DNA from: Steroidobacteraceae bacterium
GTDB taxonomy: Bacteria > Pseudomonadota > Gammaproteobacteria > Steroidobacterales > Steroidobacteraceae
Assembly: GCA_021325695.1 (NCBI GenBank)
Contig: JAJTCR010000146.1
Span: forward strand, 1 to 6,820
DNA length: 6,820 bases
Direction: 5' to 3'
A program made the translations under genes and the position numbers. Positions 1-5,178 of the stretch are shown here, piece by piece. Every line of letters begins with the position of its first letter. Position 1 is the stretch's first letter. Below the pieces are notes generated by a model. It was not told the DNA's origin. It worked only from the letters and a program-made list of their open reading frames with translations, and did no database searches.

Positions 1-18
1 TCCGTTCGTACCGAACGA

Positions 19-49
19 AAGGCCCCTGTACGAAACGGGCAGGGGCCTT
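19..49 (-). terminator. Probable terminator of the minus-strand operon
   Basis: A perfect 10-bp inverted repeat (AAGGCCCCTG at 19-28, CAGGGGCCTT at 40-49) encloses an 11-nt loop. It begins about 28 nt past the stop codon of the DUF4136 lipoprotein gene. Read on the minus strand, the stem is followed by TTCGTTCGG. That gives a short, interrupted T-run, so this is a moderate rather than textbook Rho-independent terminator. The position and the GC-rich stem make it the natural end of the three-gene minus-strand unit. It could also serve a convergent gene to the left of the window. A smaller stem (CGTTCG at 3-8, CGAACG at 12-17) lies next to it. Confidence 0.65.
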
Positions 50-77
50 CGCTCGAGCGTCGACGTGTACGGGACGC

Positions 78-698
78 TTACTTCTTCTTTTCCTCGACCG
101 GCGCGACCGGTGCCGACTGACCGGCGACGAACGGATACTTCTCGAACAGGCGCGCGACCGCCCGCTCGAGCGCGGCCTGCTTGTTCTGCATCATCTCCTT
201 CGTGACCACGCCCTCGATGCCGCCCTGGAACACGGCCTGGCGCTTCTCGCGGTCGATCACGTCCATCACGACCGTGCCGACGTTGTAACGCCGCGTGGTG
301 ACTTCCGTGCCGCCGTAGCCGTACGGCGCGCCGTACCAGCCGCGATAACCCCAGCCCGGGCCGTACATCGGGGCCGGCGTGGATTCGATGTCCGTCTTCT
401 CCTCGAGCTTGCCCTTGAAGTTGATGACGAGGTCCGGGTTGTCGGAACGCGTGTAACCGCGCGACTCCATCTCGCGCGTCGCCGCGGCCTGCATGGTCTG
501 CGCGGCGAGCGTGCGGAACTCCGCGGTGTTCGTGCCGGACTGCGAAACGAACCCGAACGTGCGGTACTTGCCGAAGTCGGCCGACCGGTCGTAGTCGGCC
601 CGGACGCTCGGGCCGCTCGAGCAGCCGGCGAACAGCAGCGTGGCGGTCGCGAGTGCGCCGGTCACGTGCAGGCGCCGCGAAAGCGTGGTGATCTGCAT
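78..698 (-). CDS. DUF4136 domain-containing lipoprotein
   Basis: Predicted 206-residue exported lipoprotein of unknown function. The N-terminus has a short basic stretch (R8, R9), a hydrophobic core and a lipobox-like LLFAGC with the lipid-accepting Cys at residue 26, followed by SSGPS. The mature part opens with VRADYDRSADFGKYRTFGF (32-50), the typical start of DUF4136 proteins. Next comes a helical segment, then PDLVINFKGKLEEKTD (88-103) and a Gly/Tyr/Trp-rich linker (112-130). The end is a conserved-looking VGTVVMDVIDREKR (140-152) block and a Lys-rich tail (EEKKK). The start at 698 is preferred over an upstream in-frame Met because GAGGAG sits 9 nt before it and the signal sequence begins there. 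It is the last gene of a three-gene minus-strand cluster, 22 nt after the preceding stop. Family assignment is by recalled pattern. Membrane anchoring follows from the lipobox, although Phe at -3 is less usual than Leu. Confidence 0.87.
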   Translation of the reverse strand: MQITTLSRRLHVTGALATATLLFAGCSSGPSVRADYDRSADFGKYRTFGFVSQSGTNTAEFRTLAAQTMQAAATREMESRGYTRSDNPDLVINFKGKLEEKTDIESTPAPMYGPGWGYRGWYGAPYGYGGTEVTTRRYNVGTVVMDVIDREKRQAVFQGGIEGVVTKEMMQNKQAALERAVARLFEKYPFVAGQSAPVAPVEEKKK

Positions 699-707
699 GA
701 TCGATGA

Positions 708-713
708 CTCCTC
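708..713 (-). promoter_or_regulatory. Shine-Dalgarno site of the DUF4136 lipoprotein gene
   Basis: On the minus strand AAGAGGAG (core GAGGAG) lies 9 nt upstream of the ATG at 698-696, in the 22-nt gap after the preceding gene's stop. It decides the start: the upstream in-frame Met would lie inside the neighbouring gene and would give a long Arg/Cys-rich extension ahead of the signal peptide. Confidence 0.75.
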
Positions 714-720
714 TTGCAAG

Positions 721-1203
721 CTACTGCGCCAGCGGGATTGCGCGGACAGCCGGCAGGCGCAGCACGGCATCGAGCTTGTTTTCGATCTGCACGAAGCGCA
801 GCACCTTGGCCGCCGGCAGGACCTTGGCCATCTTCTTCGAATAGTCCTTGATCAGCCGGTTCTCGTCGTCCCGCAGCTTGAGCCAATCCTTCAGGATGCC
901 CTTCGCCGCATCGTCGGTCATGGAATCGTAATTCGACGCGTAGGCGTTGAGGATCTCCACGGCCCGATCGGCGAGCTTCTTGCGCTCGGCCTGGTAGGCG
1001 TCGTAGACCGGCGTGAACGCACGCACCTGCGCGTCCTCGAGTTTCATCGACTTCAGCACGACCGCGCGCTTGTCGGACTGGATCTGGGCAAGCAGCTGCT
1101 GCTGGTCGTCCACGACCGATTGAGCCTGCGAGGCGAAGGGCGAGGCGAGGGCAATGACCGCCATGGCGGCGAGGGCCGGGAACGATGTTCTGCAATGATT
1201 CAT
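721..1203 (-). CDS. Secreted helical protein of unknown function, tandem paralogue 2
   Basis: A 160-residue predicted periplasmic protein that I cannot assign to a named family. Residues 1-27 form a Sec signal peptide (Arg5, an Ala/Val/Ile/Leu core, likely cleavage at ASQA-QS). The mature region is charged and looks all-helical: QIQSDKRAVV (40-49), LEDAQVRAFTPVYDAYQAE (55-73), a second MTDDA turn near 95-99, then KVLRFVQIENKLDAVL near the end and a terminal IPLAQ. It aligns without gaps to the gene just upstream (1710-1243), about 55 identities in 132 positions by hand count, so the pair arose by tandem duplication. The LEDAQ and MTDDA turns resemble LTxxQ-type repeats of Spy/CpxP periplasmic chaperones, but that link is only a fold-level guess. 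It starts 39 nt after its paralogue's stop, with a weak GGAAG about 13 nt before the ATG, and is probably co-transcribed. Confidence 0.85.
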   Translation of the reverse strand: MNHCRTSFPALAAMAVIALASPFASQAQSVVDDQQQLLAQIQSDKRAVVLKSMKLEDAQVRAFTPVYDAYQAERKKLADRAVEILNAYASNYDSMTDDAAKGILKDWLKLRDDENRLIKDYSKKMAKVLPAAKVLRFVQIENKLDAVLRLPAVRAIPLAQ

Positions 1204-1242
1204 GTCTCTGGTCTCACTTCCGTTGGTGTGGGCCGTCGACGC

Positions 1243-1710
1243 TCAGCGCGCGAGCGGGATCAGCGAATACATGTTGCCGGCGAGGATGTTGTCGATGCGA
1301 TCCTGCAGCTGCACGTACCGCAGCGCCTTCACGCTCGGCAGCGCCTTTTCGAACTTCGTCGCGTATTTCTGCCGCAGGGCGAACGCCTGCTTGTCGAGCT
1401 TCAGGCGCGTGGCGAGCATCTGGCTCGCGTCGGCATCGGTCAACGTATCGTACTTGGCCGCGTACTGATCGAGCAGCTGGAGCCGCGCGTCGGTGACTTT
1501 CTTCATCTCCGCCTCGTACTGGTCGTAGATCGGCCAGAACGCCTCGCTCTCGGCATCGGTCAACTGCAGGTTCTGGGCATAGACCGCGCGTCGGTCGGTC
1601 TGGATCTGCCTGAGGACGATCTGCTCGTCGGCCTTGACGCTGTCCTGCGCGACGGCGACATGGGGGGCGGCGATGATGACCAGGGTCAGCGCTAGAGAAG
1701 CGAGTCGCAT
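1243..1710 (-). CDS. Secreted helical protein of unknown function, tandem paralogue 1
   Basis: A 155-residue predicted periplasmic protein, first gene of the minus-strand cluster and paralogue of the next gene. Residues 1-21 are a Sec signal peptide (Arg2, hydrophobic core, AVA-QD cleavage). The mature part carries QIQTDRRAVY (35-44), LTDAESEAFWPIYDQYEAE (50-68), a second LTDAD (90-94) exactly 40 residues after the first, a Lys/Gln-rich helix, then KALRYVQLQDRIDNIL and a terminal IPLAR. The aromatic FWP-Y-Y pattern after the first LTDA turn is matched by FTP-Y-Y in the paralogue. The start at 1710 is chosen because GGAG lies 5 nt upstream and the signal peptide begins there; an in-frame Met 13 codons earlier would put a non-basic extension before it. 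A Spy/CpxP-like (LTxxQ) helical fold is possible but unproven; no function is assigned. Confidence 0.85.
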   Translation of the reverse strand: MRLASLALTLVIIAAPHVAVAQDSVKADEQIVLRQIQTDRRAVYAQNLQLTDAESEAFWPIYDQYEAEMKKVTDARLQLLDQYAAKYDTLTDADASQMLATRLKLDKQAFALRQKYATKFEKALPSVKALRYVQLQDRIDNILAGNMYSLIPLAR

Positions 1711-1740
1711 GAGAACTCCGTTTACTGGTGGTTGAATGTT

Positions 1741-1756
1741 GTAAGTCACTGCTTAC
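1741..1756. promoter_or_regulatory. Imperfect 16-bp dyad in the divergent spacer, possible operator
   Basis: GTAAGTCACTGCTTAC has 5-bp arms (GTAAG / CTTAC) around a 6-bp centre. It sits in the 92-bp spacer between the start of the secreted-protein operon (1710, leftward) and pncC (1803, rightward), the usual place for a shared operator. I see no convincing -35/-10 pair for the leftward operon, and no regulator gene is nearby. Short arms like these also occur by chance, so this is a candidate only. Confidence 0.3.
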
Positions 1757-1790
1757 GACCGACGGCCCCCCGCCGTCCGTCGCGAGCCGG

Positions 1791-1796
1791 TACAAT
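1791..1796 (+). promoter_or_regulatory. -10-like element of pncC, suggesting a leaderless transcript
   Basis: TACAAT matches the sigma-70 -10 hexamer at five of six positions and ends six bases before the pncC ATG at 1803. Transcription would then begin at or within a base or two of the start codon, giving a message without a leader. Consistent with this, there is no purine-rich Shine-Dalgarno before the ATG. No recognisable -35 lies 16-18 bp upstream (that stretch is C-rich), which weakens the call. Confidence 0.45.
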
Positions 1797-1802
1797 TCTC
1801 GC

Positions 1803-2306
1803 ATGGCTGCGCCCAATGATGCAGAGCTGCGTGCGCTCGCCACGGCGCTCGCCCAGCGGCTGATCGCCTCGGACCGGACGGTCGTCACGGCCGAGTCCTG
1901 CACGGGCGGCTGGGTCGCCAAGGTCTGCACGGACTTGCCGGGCAGCTCGCGCTGGTATCTCGGCGGGGTCGTGTCCTATGCCAACACCTCGAAAACCGAC
2001 GTGCTCGGCGTGTCGCCGTCGCTGCTGCAGGCGCACGGCGCGGTGAGCGAACCCGTGGTGCGAGCCATGGCGCGCGGTGCGCTCGAGCGGCTCGGTGGCG
2101 AGTTGAGCGTCGCCGTGAGTGGCATTGCTGGGCCGGACGGTGGCACGCCCGACAAGCCGGTCGGCACCGTGTGGTTCGCGTGGGCGCGCCGACTGCCCGG
2201 GGAGGGCTGTGACGTCACGACGGTTTCCGAATTGCTGCCCGGCGATCGCGAATCGATCCGTCGCTGGGCCGTGCAGCGGGCGATGGCAGGCCTGCTGGAA
2301 CGATGA
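1803..2306 (+). CDS. pncC: Nicotinamide-nucleotide amidohydrolase (CinA C-terminal domain type)
   Basis: A 167-residue cytoplasmic enzyme that hydrolyses nicotinamide mononucleotide to nicotinate mononucleotide and ammonia, recycling NMN released by DNA ligase into NAD synthesis. It is the stand-alone CinA C-terminal domain, near the length of E. coli PncC, without the N-terminal COG1058 domain of full CinA. The family signatures are present: TAESCTGGWVAKV (29-41, nucleophile Ser32), SYANTSK (58-64, with Tyr59 and Lys64), HGAVSEPVV (78-86), SGIAGPDGG (106-114) and KPVGTVWFA (118-126). ATG 1803 is chosen because family similarity begins there and upstream codons look non-coding; a GTG at 1728 is in frame but would add 25 unrelated residues. 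The stop overlaps the thpR start (ATGA), implying translational coupling. Its place upstream of recA is a conserved gammaproteobacterial arrangement, sometimes annotated cinA or ygaD. Confidence 0.95.
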   Translation: MAAPNDAELRALATALAQRLIASDRTVVTAESCTGGWVAKVCTDLPGSSRWYLGGVVSYANTSKTDVLGVSPSLLQAHGAVSEPVVRAMARGALERLGGELSVAVSGIAGPDGGTPDKPVGTVWFAWARRLPGEGCDVTTVSELLPGDRESIRRWAVQRAMAGLLER

Positions 2307-2824
2307 CCGACCGCCTGTTCTTCGCGTTCTGGCCGGACGACGCGTTGCGCGACCTGCTGGGGCGCCGAGTGCCGCCATTGCTCGAAGGCGTGCGCGCCAG
2401 GGCCCAACGACCGGACCAGTGGCACGTCACCGCCGAGTTCCTCGGCCCGGTGCCCGTCGAGCGGCAGCCGTCGGTGTGGGCGGCGGCCGATCGCATCGAC
2501 GGTGCGCCGTTCACGATCGAGTTCGACCTGCTCGACCATTGGCGCCGGCCACAGGTGTTCTGCCTGTCTGCGACATCGACACCGCCGCCGCTCGCGAGTC
2601 TGGTCACCGAAATGCGGGCTGCGCTGCGGGCCGAGGGCTTCGTGCCCGAAGCGCGCGACTATCGTCCGCACGTCACGCTGGCACGAAAGGCACGCACGGC
2701 GCCCAAGGGACGGTTGCCCGATCCCATTGCCTGGCCGGTCGAGCGCTTTGCGCTCGTGCGCTCGCAAGCCGATCCCGCGGGCTCACGCTATGAGCCTCTG
2801 CGGTGGTGGAATCTCCGCGGCTGA
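2303..2824 (+). CDS. thpR: RNA 2',3'-cyclic phosphodiesterase (2H phosphoesterase family)
   Basis: A 173-residue cytoplasmic enzyme of the LigT/ThpR branch of the 2H phosphoesterases. Members hydrolyse 2',3'-cyclic phosphate RNA ends to 2'-phosphate and can join tRNA halves by 2'-5' linkage in vitro, hence the older name 2'-5' RNA ligase. Both catalytic motifs are intact: WHVTAEFLG (His41, Thr43) and RPHVTLARK (His123, Thr125). The N-terminal RLFFAFWPDDALRDLL and the C-terminal FALVRSQADPAGSRYEPLRWW (broken here at FALVRSQ and SRYEPLRWW) are also typical. Length is normal for the family. The ATG overlaps the pncC stop by four bases, so the two are almost certainly co-translated. The gene is not normally between pncC and recA in E. 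coli, where it lies elsewhere, so this is a lineage-specific insertion into a conserved cluster. Its physiological substrate is not settled in any bacterium that I know of. Confidence 0.93.
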   Translation: MTDRLFFAFWPDDALRDLLGRRVPPLLEGVRARAQRPDQWHVTAEFLGPVPVERQPSVWAAADRIDGAPFTIEFDLLDHWRRPQVFCLSATSTPPPLASLVTEMRAALRAEGFVPEARDYRPHVTLARKARTAPKGRLPDPIAWPVERFALVRSQADPAGSRYEPLRWWNLRG

Positions 2825-2853
2825 GAAACCGGCGATTCGGGCCAATTTTCCGC

Positions 2854-2882
2854 CTGCCGGGCCAGGGTCGCTGTGGAATAAT
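2854..2882 (+). promoter_or_regulatory. Candidate recA promoter
   Basis: AATAAT at 2877-2882 matches the -10 consensus at five of six positions and is preceded directly by TGG, an extended -10 TGn. CTGCCG at 2854-2859 is a poor -35 (three of six) at 17-bp spacing. The expected start of transcription is around 2889, leaving a leader of about 65 nt before recA. The weak -35 is offset by the extended -10, and the SOS box lies across the -10 as expected for LexA repression. Confidence 0.55.
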
Positions 2883-2886
2883 GCAG
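2871..2886. promoter_or_regulatory. LexA (SOS) box overlapping the recA -10
   Basis: CTGTGGAATAATGCAG fits the gammaproteobacterial LexA consensus CTGT-N8-ACAG with correct 16-bp length and a single departure in the outer half-sites (GCAG for ACAG). The A/T-rich centre includes the probable -10. LexA bound here would cover the promoter, giving DNA-damage induction of recA and, because recX starts inside recA, probably of recX. The site is 68 bp upstream of the recA ATG. Confidence 0.75.
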
Positions 2887-2919
2887 CCCTCCCGCTGATC
2901 CTTTCACGCACGGGCTGCA
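2882..2919 (+). repeat. 8-bp inverted repeat in the recA leader
   Basis: TGCAGCCC at 2882-2889 is the exact reverse complement of GGGCTGCA at 2912-2919, with 22 nt between. The left arm overlaps the last bases of the LexA box. No U-tract follows, so it is not an intrinsic terminator. If recA is transcribed from about 2889, most of the left arm is not in the message; the hairpin would form only in read-through RNA from thpR. Function unknown, chance not excluded. Confidence 0.35.
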
Positions 2920-2953
2920 CCGGGGCCCCACGCACCAACCACGGGCAAAGTAA

Positions 2954-3988
2954 ATGGAAGAAAACCGCAAGAAGGCGCTCGTCGCAGCGCTTGGCCAGAT
3001 CGAGAAGCAGTTCGGCAAGGGTTCCGTGATGCGGCTGGGCGACGCCTCGTCGACCTACGACGTCGAAGCCGTCTCGACGGGCTCGCTCGGCCTCGACGTC
3101 GCGCTCGGCGTGGGTGGCCTGCCGCGCGGCCGCGTCATCGAGATCTACGGCCCCGAATCGTCGGGCAAGACCACGCTGGCGCTCACCGCGATCGCCGAAG
3201 TGCAGCGCAACGGCGGCACCGCGGCCTTCGTCGATGCGGAGCACGCGCTCGACCCGGCGTACGCCGAGAAGCTGGGCGTCAACGTCAACGAGTTGCTCGT
3301 GTCCCAGCCGGACAACGGCGAGCAGGCGCTCGAGATCACGGACATGCTGGTCCGCTCCGGTGCGGTCGACATCGTCGTGGTCGATTCGGTCGCTGCGCTG
3401 ACGCCAAAGGCGGAGATCGAGGGCGAGATGGGCGAAATGCAGATGGGACTGCAGGCCCGCCTCATGTCGCAGGCACTGCGCAAGCTCACCGGCAACATCA
3501 AGCGCTCGAACACGATGGTCGTGTTCATCAACCAGATCCGGATGAAGATCGGCGTCATGTTCGGCAACCCCGAGACGACGACGGGCGGCAACGCGCTCAA
3601 GTTCTACGCCTCGGTGCGCCTGGACATCCGCCGCATCGGCGCGATCAAGTCGGGCGAGGAAGTCGTCGGCAACCAAACGCGCGTCAAGGTGGTCAAGAAC
3701 AAAGTCGCGCCGCCGTTCCGCGAGGCGGAGTTCGAGATCATGTACGGCACCGGCATCTCGCGCGAAGGCGAGATCATCGAGATGGGCGTGGCGCAGAACC
3801 TGATCGAGAAGTCGGGTTCGTGGTATTCGTACAAGGGCGAACGCATCGGCCAGGGCAAGGAAAACGTCCGCGAGTACCTGAAGCAGCACAAGGACACCGC
3901 GAAGGAGATCGAGGGCGCGCTGCGCGCGAAACTGCTCGTGCCGAAGAAGGGCGAGGCGGTCGCGGGTGAGGCGGCGTCCGAGGACTGA
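2954..3988 (+). CDS. recA: Recombinase RecA
   Basis: A 344-residue DNA-dependent ATPase that forms filaments on single-stranded DNA, drives homologous pairing and strand exchange, and triggers LexA self-cleavage in the SOS response. The N-terminal oligomerisation helix ALGQIEKQFGKGSVMRLG (12-29) leads into STGSLGLDVALG. Walker A is GPESSGKT (66-73, Lys72) and Walker B is IVVVDSVAALTP. The GEMGEMQMGLQARLMSQAL stretch covers loop L1, and FINQIRMKIG and FGNPETTTGGNALKFYAS cover loop L2. KVVKNKVAPPF and YGTGISREGEI follow, with WYSYKGERIGQGKENVREYL in the C-terminal domain (each quoted in parts). The tail is acidic (ASED), as in other RecA proteins. The ATG is set by homology; the ribosome site (GGGCAAAG just upstream) is weak. 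No insertion, intein or frameshift is seen. Its 3' end overlaps recX. Confidence 0.99.
   Translation: MEENRKKALVAALGQIEKQFGKGSVMRLGDASSTYDVEAVSTGSLGLDVALGVGGLPRGRVIEIYGPESSGKTTLALTAIAEVQRNGGTAAFVDAEHALDPAYAEKLGVNVNELLVSQPDNGEQALEITDMLVRSGAVDIVVVDSVAALTPKAEIEGEMGEMQMGLQARLMSQALRKLTGNIKRSNTMVVFINQIRMKIGVMFGNPETTTGGNALKFYASVRLDIRRIGAIKSGEEVVGNQTRVKVVKNKVAPPFREAEFEIMYGTGISREGEIIEMGVAQNLIEKSGSWYSYKGERIGQGKENVREYLKQHKDTAKEIEGALRAKLLVPKKGEAVAGEAASED
3943..3956 (+). promoter_or_regulatory. Ribosome binding site for recX inside recA
   Basis: The purine run GAAGAAGGGCGAGG, in the last codons of recA, places GAGG 9 nt before the GTG at 3966. It supports that GTG as the recX start; no other in-frame start lies near the N-terminus. 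The recX start inside recA suggests its translation depends on ribosomes finishing recA. Confidence 0.65.
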
Positions 3989-4481
3989 GGCCGGATTCGC
4001 CGCGGCCGAAGCAGACGAACGCACCGTCCGCACGGCCGCGCTCGCGTTGCTGGCGGCGCGCGATCACGGGCAGCACGAACTGACCGAGCGCCTGCTCCGC
4101 AAGGGGTACGGCGCTCGGGTCGTCGAGGCAACCGTGGCCACCCTCGTGCAGGAAGGCGTCCTGCGCGAGGAACGCTACGTCGAGCAATACATCGTCCACC
4201 ACGCCGGCCGGGGCCACGGCCCCATGCGAATCCGCATGGAACTGCGCGAAAAAGGCGTCGCGCAGGAAGCCATCGACGAGGCGCTCAAGGCGGCCGAGAC
4301 CGACTGGGTCCACGCTGCTCGCGAGGCGCGGCGCCGCAAGTGCGGCCTGTCGCGCCCGGGCGACTACCGCGAACGTGCAAAACAGGCGCGGTTCCTACAA
4401 TATCGCGGGTTTTCTTCGGAGCAGATCCGGGCCGCCTTCGGCCCCGGCGAAGACGAACCCGACCATGACCACTCGCAGTAG
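3966..4481 (+). CDS. recX: Recombination regulatory protein RecX
   Basis: A 171-residue cytoplasmic modulator that binds the RecA filament groove, caps or destabilises it and inhibits RecA ATPase and strand exchange. The protein is mostly helical with the repeated three-helix pattern of the family. Recognisable parts are ALALLAARDHGQHELTERLL followed by RKGY (first repeat, residues about 26-50) and REERYVEQYIVHHAGRGHGP with RIRMELREKGV (second repeat, about 75-105). The C-terminal repeat ends in YRERAKQARFLQYRGFSSEQ then IRAAFG, a RecX hallmark. The length is normal. It starts with GTG at 3966, 23 bp before the end of recA, supported by GAGG at 9-nt spacing, so it shares the recA transcript and presumably its SOS control. 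The first dozen residues (Arg-rich) are poorly conserved in such proteins. Its stop at 4481 is 25 bp before the preferred alaS start. Confidence 0.93.
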   Translation: MRRRPRTEAGFAAAEADERTVRTAALALLAARDHGQHELTERLLRKGYGARVVEATVATLVQEGVLREERYVEQYIVHHAGRGHGPMRIRMELREKGVAQEAIDEALKAAETDWVHAAREARRRKCGLSRPGDYRERAKQARFLQYRGFSSEQIRAAFGPGEDEPDHDHSQ

Positions 4482-4506
4482 TACCCTGACGCCCCCGGCC
4501 AAGTTC

Positions 4507-5178
4507 ATGACCAGCGCGCAGCTGCGCGCGGCGTTCCTCGATTTCTTCCGTGAACGTGACCACGCCGTGGTGCCCTCGAGCTCGCTGGTGCCGGGCGATG
4601 ATCCCACGCTGCTCTTCACGAACGCGGGCATGGTCCAGTTCAAGGACGTCTTCCTCGGCAAGGAAAGTCGCAGCTACGTGCGCGCGGTGAGCTCGCAGCG
4701 TTGCGTGCGCGCGGGCGGCAAGCACAACGACCTCGAGAACGTCGGCTACACCGCGCGCCACCACACGTTCTTCGAGATGCTGGGCAATTTCAGCTTCGGC
4801 GACTACTTCAAGCACGACGCGATCCGCTTCGCCTGGGACTTCGTCACCGTCACGCTCGGCATGCCGCCGGAGCGGCTGTGGGTGACGGTCTACGAGCACG
4901 ATCACGGCGCGGCGGAAATCTGGCTCAAGGGGATCGGCGTCGACCCCGCTCGCTTCACGCGCATGGGCGCCAAGTCGAACTTCTGGGCCATGGGCGACAC
5001 CGGCCCGTGCGGACCGTGCACCGAGATCTTTTACGACCACGGGCCCGAAATTCCCGGCGGGCCCCCGGGCTCGCCCGACGAGGACGGCGATCGCTACGTC
5101 GAGATCTGGAACCTCGTGTTCATGCAGTTCGACCGCGCGAGCACAGCAACTACGACATCGACCTGTTCCGCAACCTGA
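4507..5178 (+). CDS. alaS: Alanyl-tRNA synthetase, 5' part, frameshifted and truncated
   Basis: N-terminal aminoacylation portion of AlaRS, the class II enzyme that activates alanine and charges tRNA-Ala. It is broken here after about 210 native residues. Intact elements are AFLDFFRERDHAVVPSSSLV (9-28), DPTLLFTNAGMVQFKDVFLG (32-51), motif 2 with QRCVRAGGKHNDLENVGY and HHTFFEMLGNFSFGDYFK (64-102, in parts), TGPCGPCTEIFYDHG, and EIWNLVFMQFDR. After that, a loss of about 85 bp shifts the frame, adding about a dozen unrelated residues (STATTTSTCSAT) before TGA at 5176-5178. ATG 4507 gives the usual family N-terminus (MTSAQLRAAF); ATG 4465 is in frame, would add 14 residues and overlap recX by 17 bp. 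Neither start has a clear Shine-Dalgarno. The rest of the gene continues from 5142 in another frame. Confidence 0.93.
   Translation: MTSAQLRAAFLDFFRERDHAVVPSSSLVPGDDPTLLFTNAGMVQFKDVFLGKESRSYVRAVSSQRCVRAGGKHNDLENVGYTARHHTFFEMLGNFSFGDYFKHDAIRFAWDFVTVTLGMPPERLWVTVYEHDHGAAEIWLKGIGVDPARFTRMGAKSNFWAMGDTGPCGPCTEIFYDHGPEIPGGPPGSPDEDGDRYVEIWNLVFMQFDRASTATTTSTCSAT
5137..5144 (+). other. Deletion junction in alaS removing class II motif 3
   Basis: The frame-1 reading EIWNLVFMQFDR ends with CGC at 5134-5136. Frame 3 picks up HSNYDIDLFRNLI at CAC 5142-5144, leaving only five bases (GCGAG) between. In E. coli AlaRS the corresponding residues are separated by about 30 residues that include the PSVDTGMGLER motif 3 and the AAVLQ helix. 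The net loss is therefore near 85 bp and must be 1 modulo 3. Both sides are otherwise well conserved, so this is a discrete lesion, real or introduced during assembly. Confidence 0.85.

Noticed and set aside
640..1695. 351-codon plus-strand open frame opposite the two secreted proteins
   Set aside because: The minus-strand genes have signal peptides, plausible ribosome sites and mutual homology. The plus-strand translation even shows a duplicated pattern only because the underlying genes are paralogues.
1728..1802. GTG-initiated N-terminal extension of pncC
   Set aside because: The 25 extra residues have no similarity to PncC, overlap the promoter-like region and are not needed for a full-length family member.
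2826..2863. Possible terminator hairpin after thpR
   Set aside because: The pairing between CCGGCG and CGCCTGCCGG is imperfect and no T-run follows, so it does not meet the form of an intrinsic terminator.
2502..3029. Plus-strand open frame spanning the end of thpR and the start of recA
   Set aside because: It is an alternative frame of thpR running through the recA promoter, with Arg/Ser/Cys-rich composition and no family signature.
2783..4033. 416-codon minus-strand open frame across recA
   Set aside because: It is antisense to a fully conserved recA, with Leu/Arg/Asp/His-rich low-complexity composition. It is a shadow of high GC at third positions.
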